A stretch of 52,741 nucleotides of DNA from positions 1-52,741 of the forward strand of contig JAAUSY010000006.1 in assembly GCA_012032475.1 (NCBI GenBank). Direction: 5' to 3'. Both the position numbers and the translations under genes were made by a program. Shown here piece after piece: positions 8,928-16,982 of this stretch (position 1 is the stretch's first letter; every line of letters begins with the position of its first letter). The notes beneath the pieces were generated by a model. It did not search any database. It had not been told where the DNA came from and saw only the letters and a list, made by a program, of their open reading frames with translations. Source of the DNA: Chloroflexaceae bacterium (GTDB taxonomy: Bacteria > Chloroflexota > Chloroflexia > Chloroflexales > Chloroflexaceae).

Positions 8928-9197
8928 GTGGCGCTGGACAAAGATGAAAAAGTGGGCGTAATTACTGAATATCGGGTTCATACGACGGATACAGGCTCGC
9001 CTGAAGTGCAGGTTGCGCTGTTGACCGACCGTATCAACTCGCTTATTCAACATCTCAAGTCACATATCCACGACCATCACTCACGTCGGGGTTTGTTGAA
9101 ACTTGTTGGTCGTCGTCGTCGTCTCCTGGCCTATCTCAGCAAAAAGGACAAACACCGCTATCGTTCCCTGGTCGAGCGGCTCGGGCTGCGGCACTAA
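8928..9197 (+). CDS. rpsO: 30S ribosomal protein S15
   Basis: This is the small-subunit protein that binds 16S rRNA early in platform assembly. The 89-residue length is exactly the family norm. [32 protein letters not shown] and [12 protein letters not shown] are hallmark segments. The start is GTG at 8928, chosen because a strong GAGGAG lies seven bases upstream; an in-frame TTG a few codons earlier overlaps that site and is unlikely. rpsO followed by pnp is a widely conserved order, but here the two are separated by 628 bp with their own signals. Confidence 0.97.
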   Translation: MALDKDEKVGVITEYRVHTTDTGSPEVQVALLTDRINSLIQHLKSHIHDHHSRRGLLKLVGRRRRLLAYLSKKDKHRYRSLVERLGLRH

Positions 9198-9303
9198 AAG
9201 CTCATATTCCATACCAGTCAATACCAGAGCAGCGTAAATACCAGGGTGAACCACCATACCCCCGAACGTGTCCAGAGAGACACAGAATGAGCACCAAAAG
9301 ATA

Positions 9304-9512
9304 TGGTAGAATGGACCCACCAGCATGGGTCTGGTCGTCCACAGAAGTGGGACTGCACCGGAACGGGATTTCCATCGGTGGATGGTGGGCCAGACACTCA
9401 TGCGAACGCCGTGCAGGATGAAGCAGGAATCTCCGGGTATCATGCGGGTGAGCGCGTGGGGATACCGGAGCGGTAGCCATGGCACCAGAGGAGGATATGC
9501 CCTTTCTGGTGC
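9304..9512 (+). ncRNA. Candidate structured RNA between rpsO and pnp
   Basis: An extended -10 TGG-TAGAAT sits at 9304-9312. Downstream come GACCC/GGGTC (9314-9331), a long helix TCTGG...GTCCAC (9330-9342) with GTGGAT...CCAGA (9378-9394), then CTCCGGGTATC (9431-9441) with GATACCGGAG (9461-9470), and a final terminator hairpin at 9482-9512. Promoter, ordered stems and terminator together look like a small RNA of about 200 bases, or a terminated leader of pnp. No long reading frame explains the stretch and no known RNA family is recognised. No good -35 is seen. Confidence 0.4.
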
Positions 9513-9516
9513 TTTG
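9482..9516 (+). terminator. Intrinsic terminator-like hairpin
   Basis: GCACCAGA (9482-9489) pairs perfectly with TCTGGTGC (9505-9512), followed by TTTGTTTCTGT. The 8-bp stem and U-rich tail fit a Rho-independent terminator on the plus strand. Confidence 0.6.
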
Positions 9517-9633
9517 TTTCTGTATCACCAGGAGACGGAAACCCGGACAAACCGCTGGCCGGCCACAGCCGTGACCGGCGCGTTGGTGGTCTTGCGCTTG
9601 CAGGTGTTCAGCATCTGAGCGACCCATACTCAC

Positions 9634-9716
9634 GGTGACGAGGGCGCAGGAGCGCAGCGCTTCGAATACCGAGTGAACGTCACCAACCGTCCGGGGCGTT
9701 CGGTAGGCGCTTTTTT
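9634..9716 (+). promoter_or_regulatory. Attenuator-like element upstream of pnp
   Basis: AGCGC (9656-9660) and TACCGA (9667-9672) pair with TCGGTA (9700-9705) and GCGCT (9707-9711), ending directly in T6 (9711-9716): a terminator. GGTGACG (9634-9640) can pair with CGTCACC (9678-9684), which lies in the terminator loop; that pairing traps TACCGA and competes with the terminator. Mutually exclusive stems of this kind are typical of transcription attenuation. pnp starts 110 bp later. Confidence 0.5.
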
Positions 9717-9825
9717 CTGGAAGAGCAATATCCCGGACCTGGCAAGGGGAATGAATCATCTATTATGATGAAGAACGAGAAAACCATGGAAACACCATTT
9801 TTCCAGGATGATGAAAGGGTAGTGT

Positions 9826-12135
9826 ATGCTAGAACCGCAAGTATTTTCTGTCAGTACTGAAATTGCTGGTCGAACCCTGACCCTCGAAACGGGGCGACTG
9901 GCCGAACAAGCAGGTGGGTCCGTGACGGTGCGCTACGGTGATACGATGCTCCTTGCCACGGTGGTTGCTGAGAAGGAGCCACGCGAGGGCACAGATTTTT
10001 TCCCGCTCACCGTTGATTATGAAGAGAAGATGTATGCCGTGGGGAAGATTCCTGGCAACTACTTTAAGCGCGAAGGAAAGCCGACCACCACGGCCATTCT
10101 CGTCTCTCGCCTCACCGACCGCCCCCTCCGCCCCCTCTTCCCCAAAGAATACCGGAACGAAGTACAGGTCATCATCACCACCTTCTGCATTGATATGGTC
10201 AATGACCCCAGCCCGCTGGCAATCATCGGGGCCTCGGCGGCCCTGTCCCTGAGCGACATCCCCTTTGCTGGTCCGATAGGAGCCGTCCAGATGGGATACC
10301 TGGATGGCAACCTGGTGGTCAATCCATCCATGGCCGATATCGAGCACAGCAAGCTCGACCTCATCGTTGCTGGCTCCACCGAGGCCGTCCTCATGGTCGA
10401 GGCCGGAGCCTATGAACTGAGCGAAGACGATATGCTGGAGGCAATTGTCCGGGGGCACGAGGTTTGCAAGCAGATCGTTGCGCTGCAAGCAGAGTTGGTC
10501 GCGCAGTGTGGGCGTCCCAAAATGCTGTATGTTCCCCCGGAGGCGGATACCTCGCTGGAAGAAGCGATCACCGCCTACATGGGAAATCGCCTCAAAGAGT
10601 CCGTGAACCACCCCGACAAGACCGTGCGCGAGGCCGAAACCCAGACATTGAAGGACGATGTCACGGCCCACTTCACGGCCGACGAGCCGGAAGAAGAAAT
10701 TCCCGACCGCGTGAAGGCGATTGACAAGGCGTTTCAGGCATTGCTGAAAGAAGAAGTGCGCTCCGCCATTATGGTCAATGGCACCCGCGTGGATGGGCGC
10801 AGCCTCAAGGAAATTCGGCCTATCAACATTGAAGTGGGGGTCGTCCCACGAGTGCATGGCAGTGGCCTCTTCACCCGCGGGCAAACGCAGGCGCTCACGA
10901 TTACGACGCTTGGTTCGCCGGGAGAAGAACAGCGGTTGGATGACCTGGGGTTGGAAACGTCCAAACGCTATATGCACCATTACAACTTCCCCCCCTTCAG
11001 CACCGGCGAAGTCCGGCGGTTGGGGTCGCCGCGCCGCCGCGATATCGGGCACGGGGCACTGGCGGAGCGCTCGCTCTATGCGGTGCTGCCCGACGAAGAG
11101 GATTTTCCCTATACCATGCGCCTGGTGAGCGAAGTCCTCAGTTCCAACGGGAGCAGCTCTATGGCGAGTGTTTGCGGCAGCAGTTTGAGCCTGATGGACG
11201 CCGGGGTACCCATCAAGCGGCCTGTGGCCGGCATTGCGATGGGGTTGGTGACAGGAGCAAACGAGGCGTGGCGCGTGCTGACCGATATTCAGGGCATTGA
11301 AGACGCTCTGGGGGATATGGATTTCAAGGTGGCCGGAACGGGCGAGGGGATTACCGGTTTGCAGATGGATATCAAGACCACCGGCATCACCTATGACGTG
11401 ATGCGCCAGGCCTTTGCCCAGGCGCGAGAAGCCCGCCTGGAAATTCTGGAAAAGATGCTTCAGGTGCTCCCGGCCCCACGCGAGAGTCTGTCGCCCTACG
11501 CTCCGCGCATTATCACCATCCAGATACCCATTGATAAAATCGGGGCGGTGATTGGTCCGGGCGGGAAGACTATTCGCAGCATTATCGAGCAGACCGGAGC
11601 AACCGTTGATATCGAGAACGATGGGCGCGTCTTCATCGCCACTTCGGATGGGCAGGCCGCGCAACAGGCGGTTGAGATGATAGAGAATCTCACCCGCGAG
11701 GCCAAGATTGGGGAAGTGTTCCTCGGAAAGGTCGTCCGCATTATCCCGGTCGGGGCGCTGGTCAATATCCTGCCGGGGAAAGATGGGATGGTGCATATCA
11801 GCGAACTGGCCGAGGGCCGGGTGCGGACGGTAGAGGACGAGGTGCGCGTGGGCGATGAAATCAACGTGATGGTGATTGACGTTGACGAATCTAGCGGCAA
11901 GATTAGCCTCAGCCGTCGCGCCGTGCTCACCGGCGAGACCCCGGAAGAACGGAGAATGGAGCGGGCATCATCCCGCGGTGGCAATGACCACCGCTCATCG
12001 TATCGTGGTGACCGCGGCGACCGCGGTGACCGAAGATCGCCCCGCAGTAGTGAACGGAGCGGCGAACGGAGCGGCGAACGGAGCGGCGAACGGGGGAGCC
12101 AGCGCTCCCGACCGCGGCGGCGCGAAAGTTCGTAG
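9826..12135 (+). CDS. pnp: Polyribonucleotide nucleotidyltransferase (PNPase)
   Basis: This is the phosphorolytic 3'-5' exoribonuclease of the degradosome. The 769-residue product has two RNase PH domains (first from residue 1, second from about 320, with GSPRRRDIGHGALAER, and the phosphate site GSSSMASVCGSSLSLMDAGVP), a KH domain (IGAVIGPGGKTIRSIIEQTGA, about 565-600) and an S1 domain (KIGEVFLGKVVRIIPVGALVNILPGKDGMVHIS, about 625-690). The tail is Arg/Ser/Gly-rich with GERS repeats, encoded by a 12-bp tandem repeat near 12053-12100. Basic disordered tails of this type often bind RNA. AAGGG precedes the ATG. A perfect 10-bp hairpin follows the stop. Confidence 0.97.
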   Translation: MLEPQVFSVSTEIAGRTLTLETGRLAEQAGGSVTVRYGDTMLLATVVAEKEPREGTDFFPLTVDYEEKMYAVGKIPGNYFKREGKPTTTAILVSRLTDRPLRPLFPKEYRNEVQVIITTFCIDMVNDPSPLAIIGASAALSLSDIPFAGPIGAVQMGYLDGNLVVNPSMADIEHSKLDLIVAGSTEAVLMVEAGAYELSEDDMLEAIVRGHEVCKQIVALQAELVAQCGRPKMLYVPPEADTSLEEAITAYMGNRLKESVNHPDKTVREAETQTLKDDVTAHFTADEPEEEIPDRVKAIDKAFQALLKEEVRSAIMVNGTRVDGRSLKEIRPINIEVGVVPRVHGSGLFTRGQTQALTITTLGSPGEEQRLDDLGLETSKRYMHHYNFPPFSTGEVRRLGSPRRRDIGHGALAERSLYAVLPDEEDFPYTMRLVSEVLSSNGSSSMASVCGSSLSLMDAGVPIKRPVAGIAMGLVTGANEAWRVLTDIQGIEDALGDMDFKVAGTGEGITGLQMDIKTTGITYDVMRQAFAQAREARLEILEKMLQVLPAPRESLSPYAPRIITIQIPIDKIGAVIGPGGKTIRSIIEQTGATVDIENDGRVFIATSDGQAAQQAVEMIENLTREAKIGEVFLGKVVRIIPVGALVNILPGKDGMVHISELAEGRVRTVEDEVRVGDEINVMVIDVDESSGKISLSRRAVLTGETPEERRMERASSRGGNDHRSSYRGDRGDRGDRRSPRSSERSGERSGERSGERGSQRSRPRRRESS

Positions 12136-12138
12136 GGT

Positions 12139-12168
12139 TGCCTGGTTCTTCCCGGTGCGAACCAGGCA
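12139..12168 (+). terminator. Strong hairpin after pnp
   Basis: TGCCTGGTTC (12139-12148) and GAACCAGGCA (12159-12168) form a perfect 10-bp stem with a 10-base loop right after the pnp stop. No T-run follows, so it may work as an RNA 3'-end stabiliser or a Rho-assisted terminator. Confidence 0.5.
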
Positions 12169-12198
12169 GCGCAAGCCAGGCATGGTACCATCGGGGGG

Positions 12199-12227
12199 TT
12201 GCCTTGAGGCAAAAGACCTCCTATAAT
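12199..12227 (+). promoter_or_regulatory. Promoter for the kinase operon
   Basis: TTGCCT (12199-12204), a 17-bp spacer and a perfect TATAAT (12222-12227) read toward the kinase gene, 100 bp downstream. Confidence 0.7.
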
Positions 12228-12326
12228 TGAAAGGGAGAAGATTGAGCCGTGCGCGATCCTTGTGAGGGTGCAGCAGGCCATCGGCATCTGGCAGGCAAAG
12301 GGCAGCGTTTCTGTGTGAGGTGACCT

Positions 12327-14543
12327 ATGGGATTGATTAAAAAAGCAGGGAGCACCAAACGCACCGGGCTTCTTCGGCGCGAAGAAGAAACCAGCACGGT
12401 GAATCTTCCTCAAGAGCAAGAGCAAGCACAAGAACAGGAAACCAGAAACGTTGAGGTTCCCCGCAAGGACGACGAAACGGGCACGGTGGGGCTGCCGACA
12501 CGAGGTGATGAAACGGGCACGGTGGGGCTGCCGACGCGAGGTGATGAAACCAGCACCGTTGGCTTGCCCCCACGAGGCGACGAAACCAGCACCGTTGGCT
12601 TGCCGCAAGTGGCTCCCCAGGCAGGGACGGGGCTATCGAGCACCGCCTATGGGACGAGCGGTGCAACGCACGAGGTGCAGGCTCTCGCGGAGGGGAGTGT
12701 GCTGCAAAACCGCTATGTGGTCGAAGGTATCCTGGGGATCGGGGGGATGAGCGTGGTCTACCGCGGGCGCGACCTGCGCTTCAAGGATGTGGTGCGCTCG
12801 TGTGCTATCAAGGAGATGTATCAGCGGGCACCCGACTCTCAGACCCGGATGCTCAAACTGCGCCACTTCGAGCGAGAGGCGGGCTTGCTGGCAACCCTCA
12901 GCCACCCCGCCATCCCCAAGGTCTATGACTTCTTCGAGGAGCATGGCCGCGTCTACCTGGTGCAGGAAATGATACCAGGCAAGGATCTGGAAACCATTCT
13001 GGAAAACGAAGGCCGCCCGATTGATGAAATCCGGGTGGCAAACTGGGCTATCCAGATTTGCGATGTGCTGAGCTACCTGCACAGCCACCAACCCGAACCC
13101 ATCGTCTTCCGCGACATGAAGCCTTCGAACATCCTGCTCATGCCGGGCGAACGGGTGGTGCTGATTGACTTTGGCATTGCCCGTATCCTCGACCCCACGC
13201 AGCGCAAGGGCACGATGATTGGAACCGAAGGCTACGCGCCGCCCGAACAGTACCGGGGTGTGGCCGAACCCCAGGGCGACCTGTATGCCCTGGGGGCTTC
13301 GCTGCATCACCTGCTGACGGGGAGTGACCCGCGGTTGGAGACGCCCTTTACGTTTCATAATCGCCCCCTCCGCAAATATAACCCGGCGGTTTCACCTGAG
13401 ATGGAAGCCATCATCAACCGCACCCTTGAATATGACCTGAACGCCCGCTGGTCGAGTGCCCAGGAACTCAAAGCGGCCCTGCTTGAGATTCCTGGCATGC
13501 GCGGGGTCATCCATTCCAACCCCCTGGCGGGTGTGGGCGGTCCTGCGACCGGGGTCGGTATCCTCCTCCACTCCGGGGAATCCCAGACCGAACTGGTCTG
13601 GAGCTTCTCGTGCGAAGAAGAGGTCCGTTCCTCCCCGTGCGTGAGCGGTGGCTCCGTCTATATCGGGTGCTACGACAACAACCTGTATGCGCTGGATGCG
13701 GCCAGTGGCAAATTCCGCTGGAAATATGCCACCGAGGGCGGCATCAGTTCTTCCCCTTCGGTCTGGCAGGACCTCGTCATCACCGGGTCGGAGGATGGCG
13801 CGGTCTATGGGGTAGATATGCGGAATGGCAGCCGGCGCTGGGTCTTCCGCACCGAAAAGGCCGTGCGCTCCTCGCCCATTATTCAGGAGCGGGTGGTCTT
13901 CATTGGCTCCGATGACCTGCACTTCTATGCCCTGGATGGGTTGCGGGGAGTGCTGATATGGAAATATCGCGCCTGGATGCCGTTTCGGTCGTCGGCAGGG
14001 ATTGGCAAAGAGGTCATCTTTGTCGGGTGCGATGACTCGCACGTCTATTGCCTGGAAATCCGCAGTTCTACCATGAAATGGAAACAGCGCACCCAGCACC
14101 CCGTGATATCCACCCCGTGCTATGCTGAGGGGTTGGTGTTTGTCGGGTCAACCGACGGGCACCTCTATGCAATGGAAAGCAAAGGCGGGATACCCGTCTG
14201 GAAGTTTCGCACCGGCCACAAAATCTATTCCTCGCCTATCGTGGTGGGCAAGAACGTTCTGGTGGGCAGCGCCGATGGCAATCTGTACGCGGTAGACCGG
14301 AAGACTGGGCGGCAAAGCTGGAAGTATGAGACCGACGGCCAGGTCACTTCGTCGCCCCGCCACGCCGGCGGACGCGTCTACTTCGGGAGCGTTGACAGGT
14401 TCGTCTACTGCCTGGATGTCACTTCGGGCAAACTGCTCTGGAAGTATCAGACCGAAGGGCCGGTGGTCTCTTCGGCCTCAATATCCCAGGGTATCGTCTA
14501 CATTGGCTCAATGGATAATCATGTCTATGCGCTGAAGGCGTAG
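12327..14543 (+). CDS. Ser/Thr protein kinase with N-terminal ET-x-x-V repeats and C-terminal PQQ-like propeller
   Basis: The 738-residue protein has three parts. Residues 20-93 are polar and contain six copies of an ET..V motif, four of them in a 12-residue repeat (DETGTVGLP or DETSTVGLP). Residues about 130-390 are a Hanks-type kinase: Gly loop GIGGMSVVYRG, Lys162 in AIKEM, VFRDMKPSN with Asp263, IDFGIAR with Asp281, and GTEGYAPPEQ. The HRD His is replaced by Phe. Residues about 424-738 hold about eight PQQ-like propeller blades with the recurring pattern SSP..V.G.VYIGS.D..LYALD...G...WKY. No transmembrane segment lies between kinase and propeller, so both should be cytoplasmic. The PP2C phosphatase starts 7 bp later and very likely opposes it. 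What the propeller senses is unknown. Confidence 0.93.
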   Translation: MGLIKKAGSTKRTGLLRREEETSTVNLPQEQEQAQEQETRNVEVPRKDDETGTVGLPTRGDETGTVGLPTRGDETSTVGLPPRGDETSTVGLPQVAPQAGTGLSSTAYGTSGATHEVQALAEGSVLQNRYVVEGILGIGGMSVVYRGRDLRFKDVVRSCAIKEMYQRAPDSQTRMLKLRHFEREAGLLATLSHPAIPKVYDFFEEHGRVYLVQEMIPGKDLETILENEGRPIDEIRVANWAIQICDVLSYLHSHQPEPIVFRDMKPSNILLMPGERVVLIDFGIARILDPTQRKGTMIGTEGYAPPEQYRGVAEPQGDLYALGASLHHLLTGSDPRLETPFTFHNRPLRKYNPAVSPEMEAIINRTLEYDLNARWSSAQELKAALLEIPGMRGVIHSNPLAGVGGPATGVGILLHSGESQTELVWSFSCEEEVRSSPCVSGGSVYIGCYDNNLYALDAASGKFRWKYATEGGISSSPSVWQDLVITGSEDGAVYGVDMRNGSRRWVFRTEKAVRSSPIIQERVVFIGSDDLHFYALDGLRGVLIWKYRAWMPFRSSAGIGKEVIFVGCDDSHVYCLEIRSSTMKWKQRTQHPVISTPCYAEGLVFVGSTDGHLYAMESKGGIPVWKFRTGHKIYSSPIVVGKNVLVGSADGNLYAVDRKTGRQSWKYETDGQVTSSPRHAGGRVYFGSVDRFVYCLDVTSGKLLWKYQTEGPVVSSASISQGIVYIGSMDNHVYALKA
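12471..12605 (+). repeat. 36-bp coding tandem repeat in the kinase N-terminus
   Basis: About four units of 36 bp encode DETxTVGLPxRG. Copies one and two are nearly identical, as are three and four, but the two pairs use different codons (ACGGGCACGGTGGGG versus ACCAGCACCGTTGGC). This indicates two rounds of duplication with the protein motif kept. Confidence 0.85.
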
Positions 14544-14550
14544 GGTATCA

Positions 14551-15612
14551 ATGTCAATGTCTGAACCACGCTCACTATCCGCACCTGCATCTGACCGGCC
14601 CGGCCAGGAAGGAGACCCCACCAAACCGCTTGAACCGGAACAGGAGACGATACCAGGTTCGTCGTTCGTCCGTTCTCCTGCAAAAACGGAAGATACCTGT
14701 TTTCCAGAGGAGCAGAAGGAAGAACCGGAAGGGGAAACAGAAGAGGAATATGAGGCGGATACGCAGAAACTGGGAGAAACCAGTGCCCCCGAAACTGGCC
14801 CCACCTGCTTCAAGCAGGGGTTGGCGGCAGCAGCTATGAGTGATATCGGACGGGCCCGCGAAACCAACCAGGACCGTGTCTTTTCGCTGCTCACCACGCT
14901 GCCGCGGGATGGCGTGGAGATGACCGCCGGGTTGTTCCTGGTGGCCGATGGGATGGGCGGACACGAGAGCGGCGATATTGCCAGTCAGCTCGCAGTCCGG
15001 GCGGTGGTTCGCCACGTCCTTTCCCACTGGTTGGTGCCCACCCTGGACGACGAGATGATGGATGATGCCCAATCGCTGATGGTTTCTGCCGTTCAGGAGG
15101 CTAACCGGGCGATATGGGAATATGGAGAGCACGAACACCAGGACCTGGGGTCAACCTGCACGGCGGTGCTCCTGGTGGGGGAGTCTATCTATATTGCCCA
15201 TGTTGGCGATACCAGGGTGTATCTGCTTGAAGCGGGGAAGTTGCAGGCCATCACGGCGGACCATTCTGCCGTTGGCCGGCTGATCGAACTGGGTCACCTC
15301 GAACCATCTGCCTCGCGTGACCACCCCCTCCGCAACCAGTTGTACCGGGCGATTGGGCAGCAACCCCAGGTGGAGGTGGATTTCATCTACCAGCACCTGG
15401 GCGAAAGCACGCACATCCTGCTGTGCAGTGATGGCCTGTGGGGTTTGGCGACGGAAGAGGAGATGGCGGAGGTGCTGCTCCGCAGCTCCTGTGCTCAGGC
15501 AGCCTGTCAGGAATTGGTGGCCCTCGCCAATATGCACGGAGGCACCGATAACATCTCGGCGGTGGTGGTGACGCTGCCGGTCGAAGAAGGTCTCTTTGAA
15601 GTTCTGCGATAG
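14551..15612 (+). CDS. PP2C-family Ser/Thr protein phosphatase
   Basis: This metal-dependent phosphatase probably reverses the upstream kinase. The 353-residue protein has an acidic, Pro/Glu-rich N-terminal extension (about 1-90) and then the PP2C core: DIGRARETNQDRV, FLVADGMGGHESGDIAS with metal Asp, GSTCTAVLLV, YIAHVGDTRVYLL, LLCSDGLWGLATEEE and GGTDNISAVVV. All acidic metal ligands are present. There is no transmembrane helix. The 7-bp gap after the kinase shows cotranscription. A second ATG two codons in (14557) is also possible. Confidence 0.93.
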   Translation: MSMSEPRSLSAPASDRPGQEGDPTKPLEPEQETIPGSSFVRSPAKTEDTCFPEEQKEEPEGETEEEYEADTQKLGETSAPETGPTCFKQGLAAAAMSDIGRARETNQDRVFSLLTTLPRDGVEMTAGLFLVADGMGGHESGDIASQLAVRAVVRHVLSHWLVPTLDDEMMDDAQSLMVSAVQEANRAIWEYGEHEHQDLGSTCTAVLLVGESIYIAHVGDTRVYLLEAGKLQAITADHSAVGRLIELGHLEPSASRDHPLRNQLYRAIGQQPQVEVDFIYQHLGESTHILLCSDGLWGLATEEEMAEVLLRSSCAQAACQELVALANMHGGTDNISAVVVTLPVEEGLFEVLR

Positions 15613-15666
15613 CTCTACGGGATACGGCAAAGATACGACAAAAATACGGGAAAGATACAGGAACGT

Positions 15667-16644
15667 ATGTCGCTATTCAAACGGCTTTTTGGGCGCGGGG
15701 CGGATGCTCCCCGCACCGAGGAAGAAGCGCACGAAGAAGAACAGAAGGTCGAACAAAGCCTGGATAAATCGCGCAAGGGGTTTTTTCGCCAGGTTGTCCA
15801 GCTCTTTCAGACCGACGAGCCGGTGACGGAGGAGCTGTGGGAAGAACTGGAAGAAGCGCTCATTCAGGGTGATGTGGGGGTTGAAACGACGCTCTACCTG
15901 GTGAACCGCACCAAAGACCGCTGCAACCGGCATGGGGTCAAGAAGGCCCACGAAGCCCGCGATATGCTCAAAACCGAAATGATGAACGTGCTCCAGGAGC
16001 AGGCCGAACGCCCCCCGGTGCAGGCTCGCCCCTATGTCATCCTGGTAGTTGGCGTGAATGGGGCCGGCAAGACCACGCTCATCGCTAAACTCTCCCAACG
16101 CTACAAACGCATGGGCAAGCAGGTCTTGATAGCCGCCGGCGATACCTTCCGGGCTGCGGCCAGCGAGCAGCTTGAAATCTGGGCCGAACGGGCCGGCGTG
16201 CCCATCATCAGCCGCGGTCAGGGAGCCGACGCCGGGGCAGTGGTCTATGACTCCGTCAGCCGGGCGTTGGAGACCGGAGCCGATGTGCTGATTATTGACA
16301 CCGCGGGCCGCCTGCACGCCAAGTTCAACCTGATGGAAGAATTGAAGAAGCTGCGCAACGTTATCCGGAAGCGTCTGGCCGATGCGCCGCACGAAGTGCT
16401 GCTCGTCATTGACGCCACGACCGGTCAGAACGGCGTATTGCAGGCCAAGACCTTCCTCAAGGCCGTGGATGTCACCGACGTGGCGATTACCAAGATGGAC
16501 GGCACCGGCAAGGGTGGCATCGCCTTTGCCATCTCACAGGATATCGAGCGTCCGATTCGATACCTTGGTACGGGCGAAAAGATAGACGACCTGGCCCTCT
16601 TCGACCCGGAGACGTTTGTGGACGCCCTCTTTATGGAAAAATAG
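15667..16644 (+). CDS. ftsY: Signal recognition particle receptor FtsY
   Basis: FtsY is the SRP receptor GTPase that docks ribosomes at the membrane. The 325-residue product has a short charged N-terminal A region (EEAHEEEQKVEQSLDKS), the N helix bundle, and a complete G domain: GVNGAGKTTLIAKLS (about residue 129), DTFRAAASEQLEIWA, IDTAGRLHAKFNLMEELKK and TKMDGTGKGG, ending with GTGEKIDDLALFDPETFVDALF. The truncated A domain is common outside Proteobacteria. It follows the phosphatase by 54 bp and probably shares the transcript. Confidence 0.97.
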   Translation: MSLFKRLFGRGADAPRTEEEAHEEEQKVEQSLDKSRKGFFRQVVQLFQTDEPVTEELWEELEEALIQGDVGVETTLYLVNRTKDRCNRHGVKKAHEARDMLKTEMMNVLQEQAERPPVQARPYVILVVGVNGAGKTTLIAKLSQRYKRMGKQVLIAAGDTFRAAASEQLEIWAERAGVPIISRGQGADAGAVVYDSVSRALETGADVLIIDTAGRLHAKFNLMEELKKLRNVIRKRLADAPHEVLLVIDATTGQNGVLQAKTFLKAVDVTDVAITKMDGTGKGGIAFAISQDIERPIRYLGTGEKIDDLALFDPETFVDALFMEK

Positions 16645-16660
16645 CCGACAAGAGCGGGAG

Positions 16661-16695
16661 AAAGAGCAAGAAAGAGCAAGAAAGAACGAGAAAGC
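16661..16695. repeat. Purine-only 10-bp tandem repeat
   Basis: AAAGAGCAAG is repeated twice (16661-16680), then AAAGAACGAG and AAAGC, between the ftsY stop and the next start. The run is rich in A and G and may supply the ribosome-binding region of the small gene that follows. Confidence 0.7.
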
Positions 16696-16699
16696 GCCT

Positions 16700-16918
16700 A
16701 TGGCAACTATGGCAAAGAAGGTGGAATTTGCGACGTGCCCGACCTGCGGGCAGAAGCTGGCGGTTTATCCCTATGTGGTGGTGGGTTCGAACGTGGTGTG
16801 TGCCAACCCGCGCTGCAATACCAGCGTCCGGGTGACTGGCCGCGAGCCAATCCGGGTCACCTACATTCCCATTGACCAGACGCGGAACCCGGACCACCGG
16901 CCAGAATCGTATGGGTAA
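16700..16918 (+). CDS. Small zinc-ribbon protein
   Basis: This 72-residue protein has a four-cysteine zinc knuckle: FATCPTCGQKL (CxxC) and VVCANPRCNTSV (CxxxxC). A basic linker and RVTYIPIDQTRNPDHRPESYG follow. Two ATGs are close (16700 and 16709); the first is given. Zinc ribbons of this size bind nucleic acid or proteins, and no more specific function is recognised. It sits 55 bp after ftsY and may be in the same operon. It is distinct in sequence from the CERC zinc ribbons at 39 kb. Confidence 0.7.
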   Translation: MATMAKKVEFATCPTCGQKLAVYPYVVVGSNVVCANPRCNTSVRVTGREPIRVTYIPIDQTRNPDHRPESYG

Positions 16919-16982
16919 TGATATCAATAATAAATAATATCAACGATGCGATGAAACAAATGGATGAATGAAGGAGGTCCAT

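Noticed and set aside
9304-9720. T-box or cobalamin riboswitch upstream of pnp
   Set aside because: No T-box AGGGTGG-type sequence and no B12 box; helices do not match these classes.
9829-11796. Open frame of 655 codons on the minus strand opposite pnp
   Set aside because: It mirrors the codon structure of pnp, which is an unmistakable complete enzyme; the antisense product resembles no family.
12053-12100. 12-bp repeat in pnp as a CRISPR or minisatellite locus
   Set aside because: It is in frame, encodes the GERS tail of PNPase and has no spacers.
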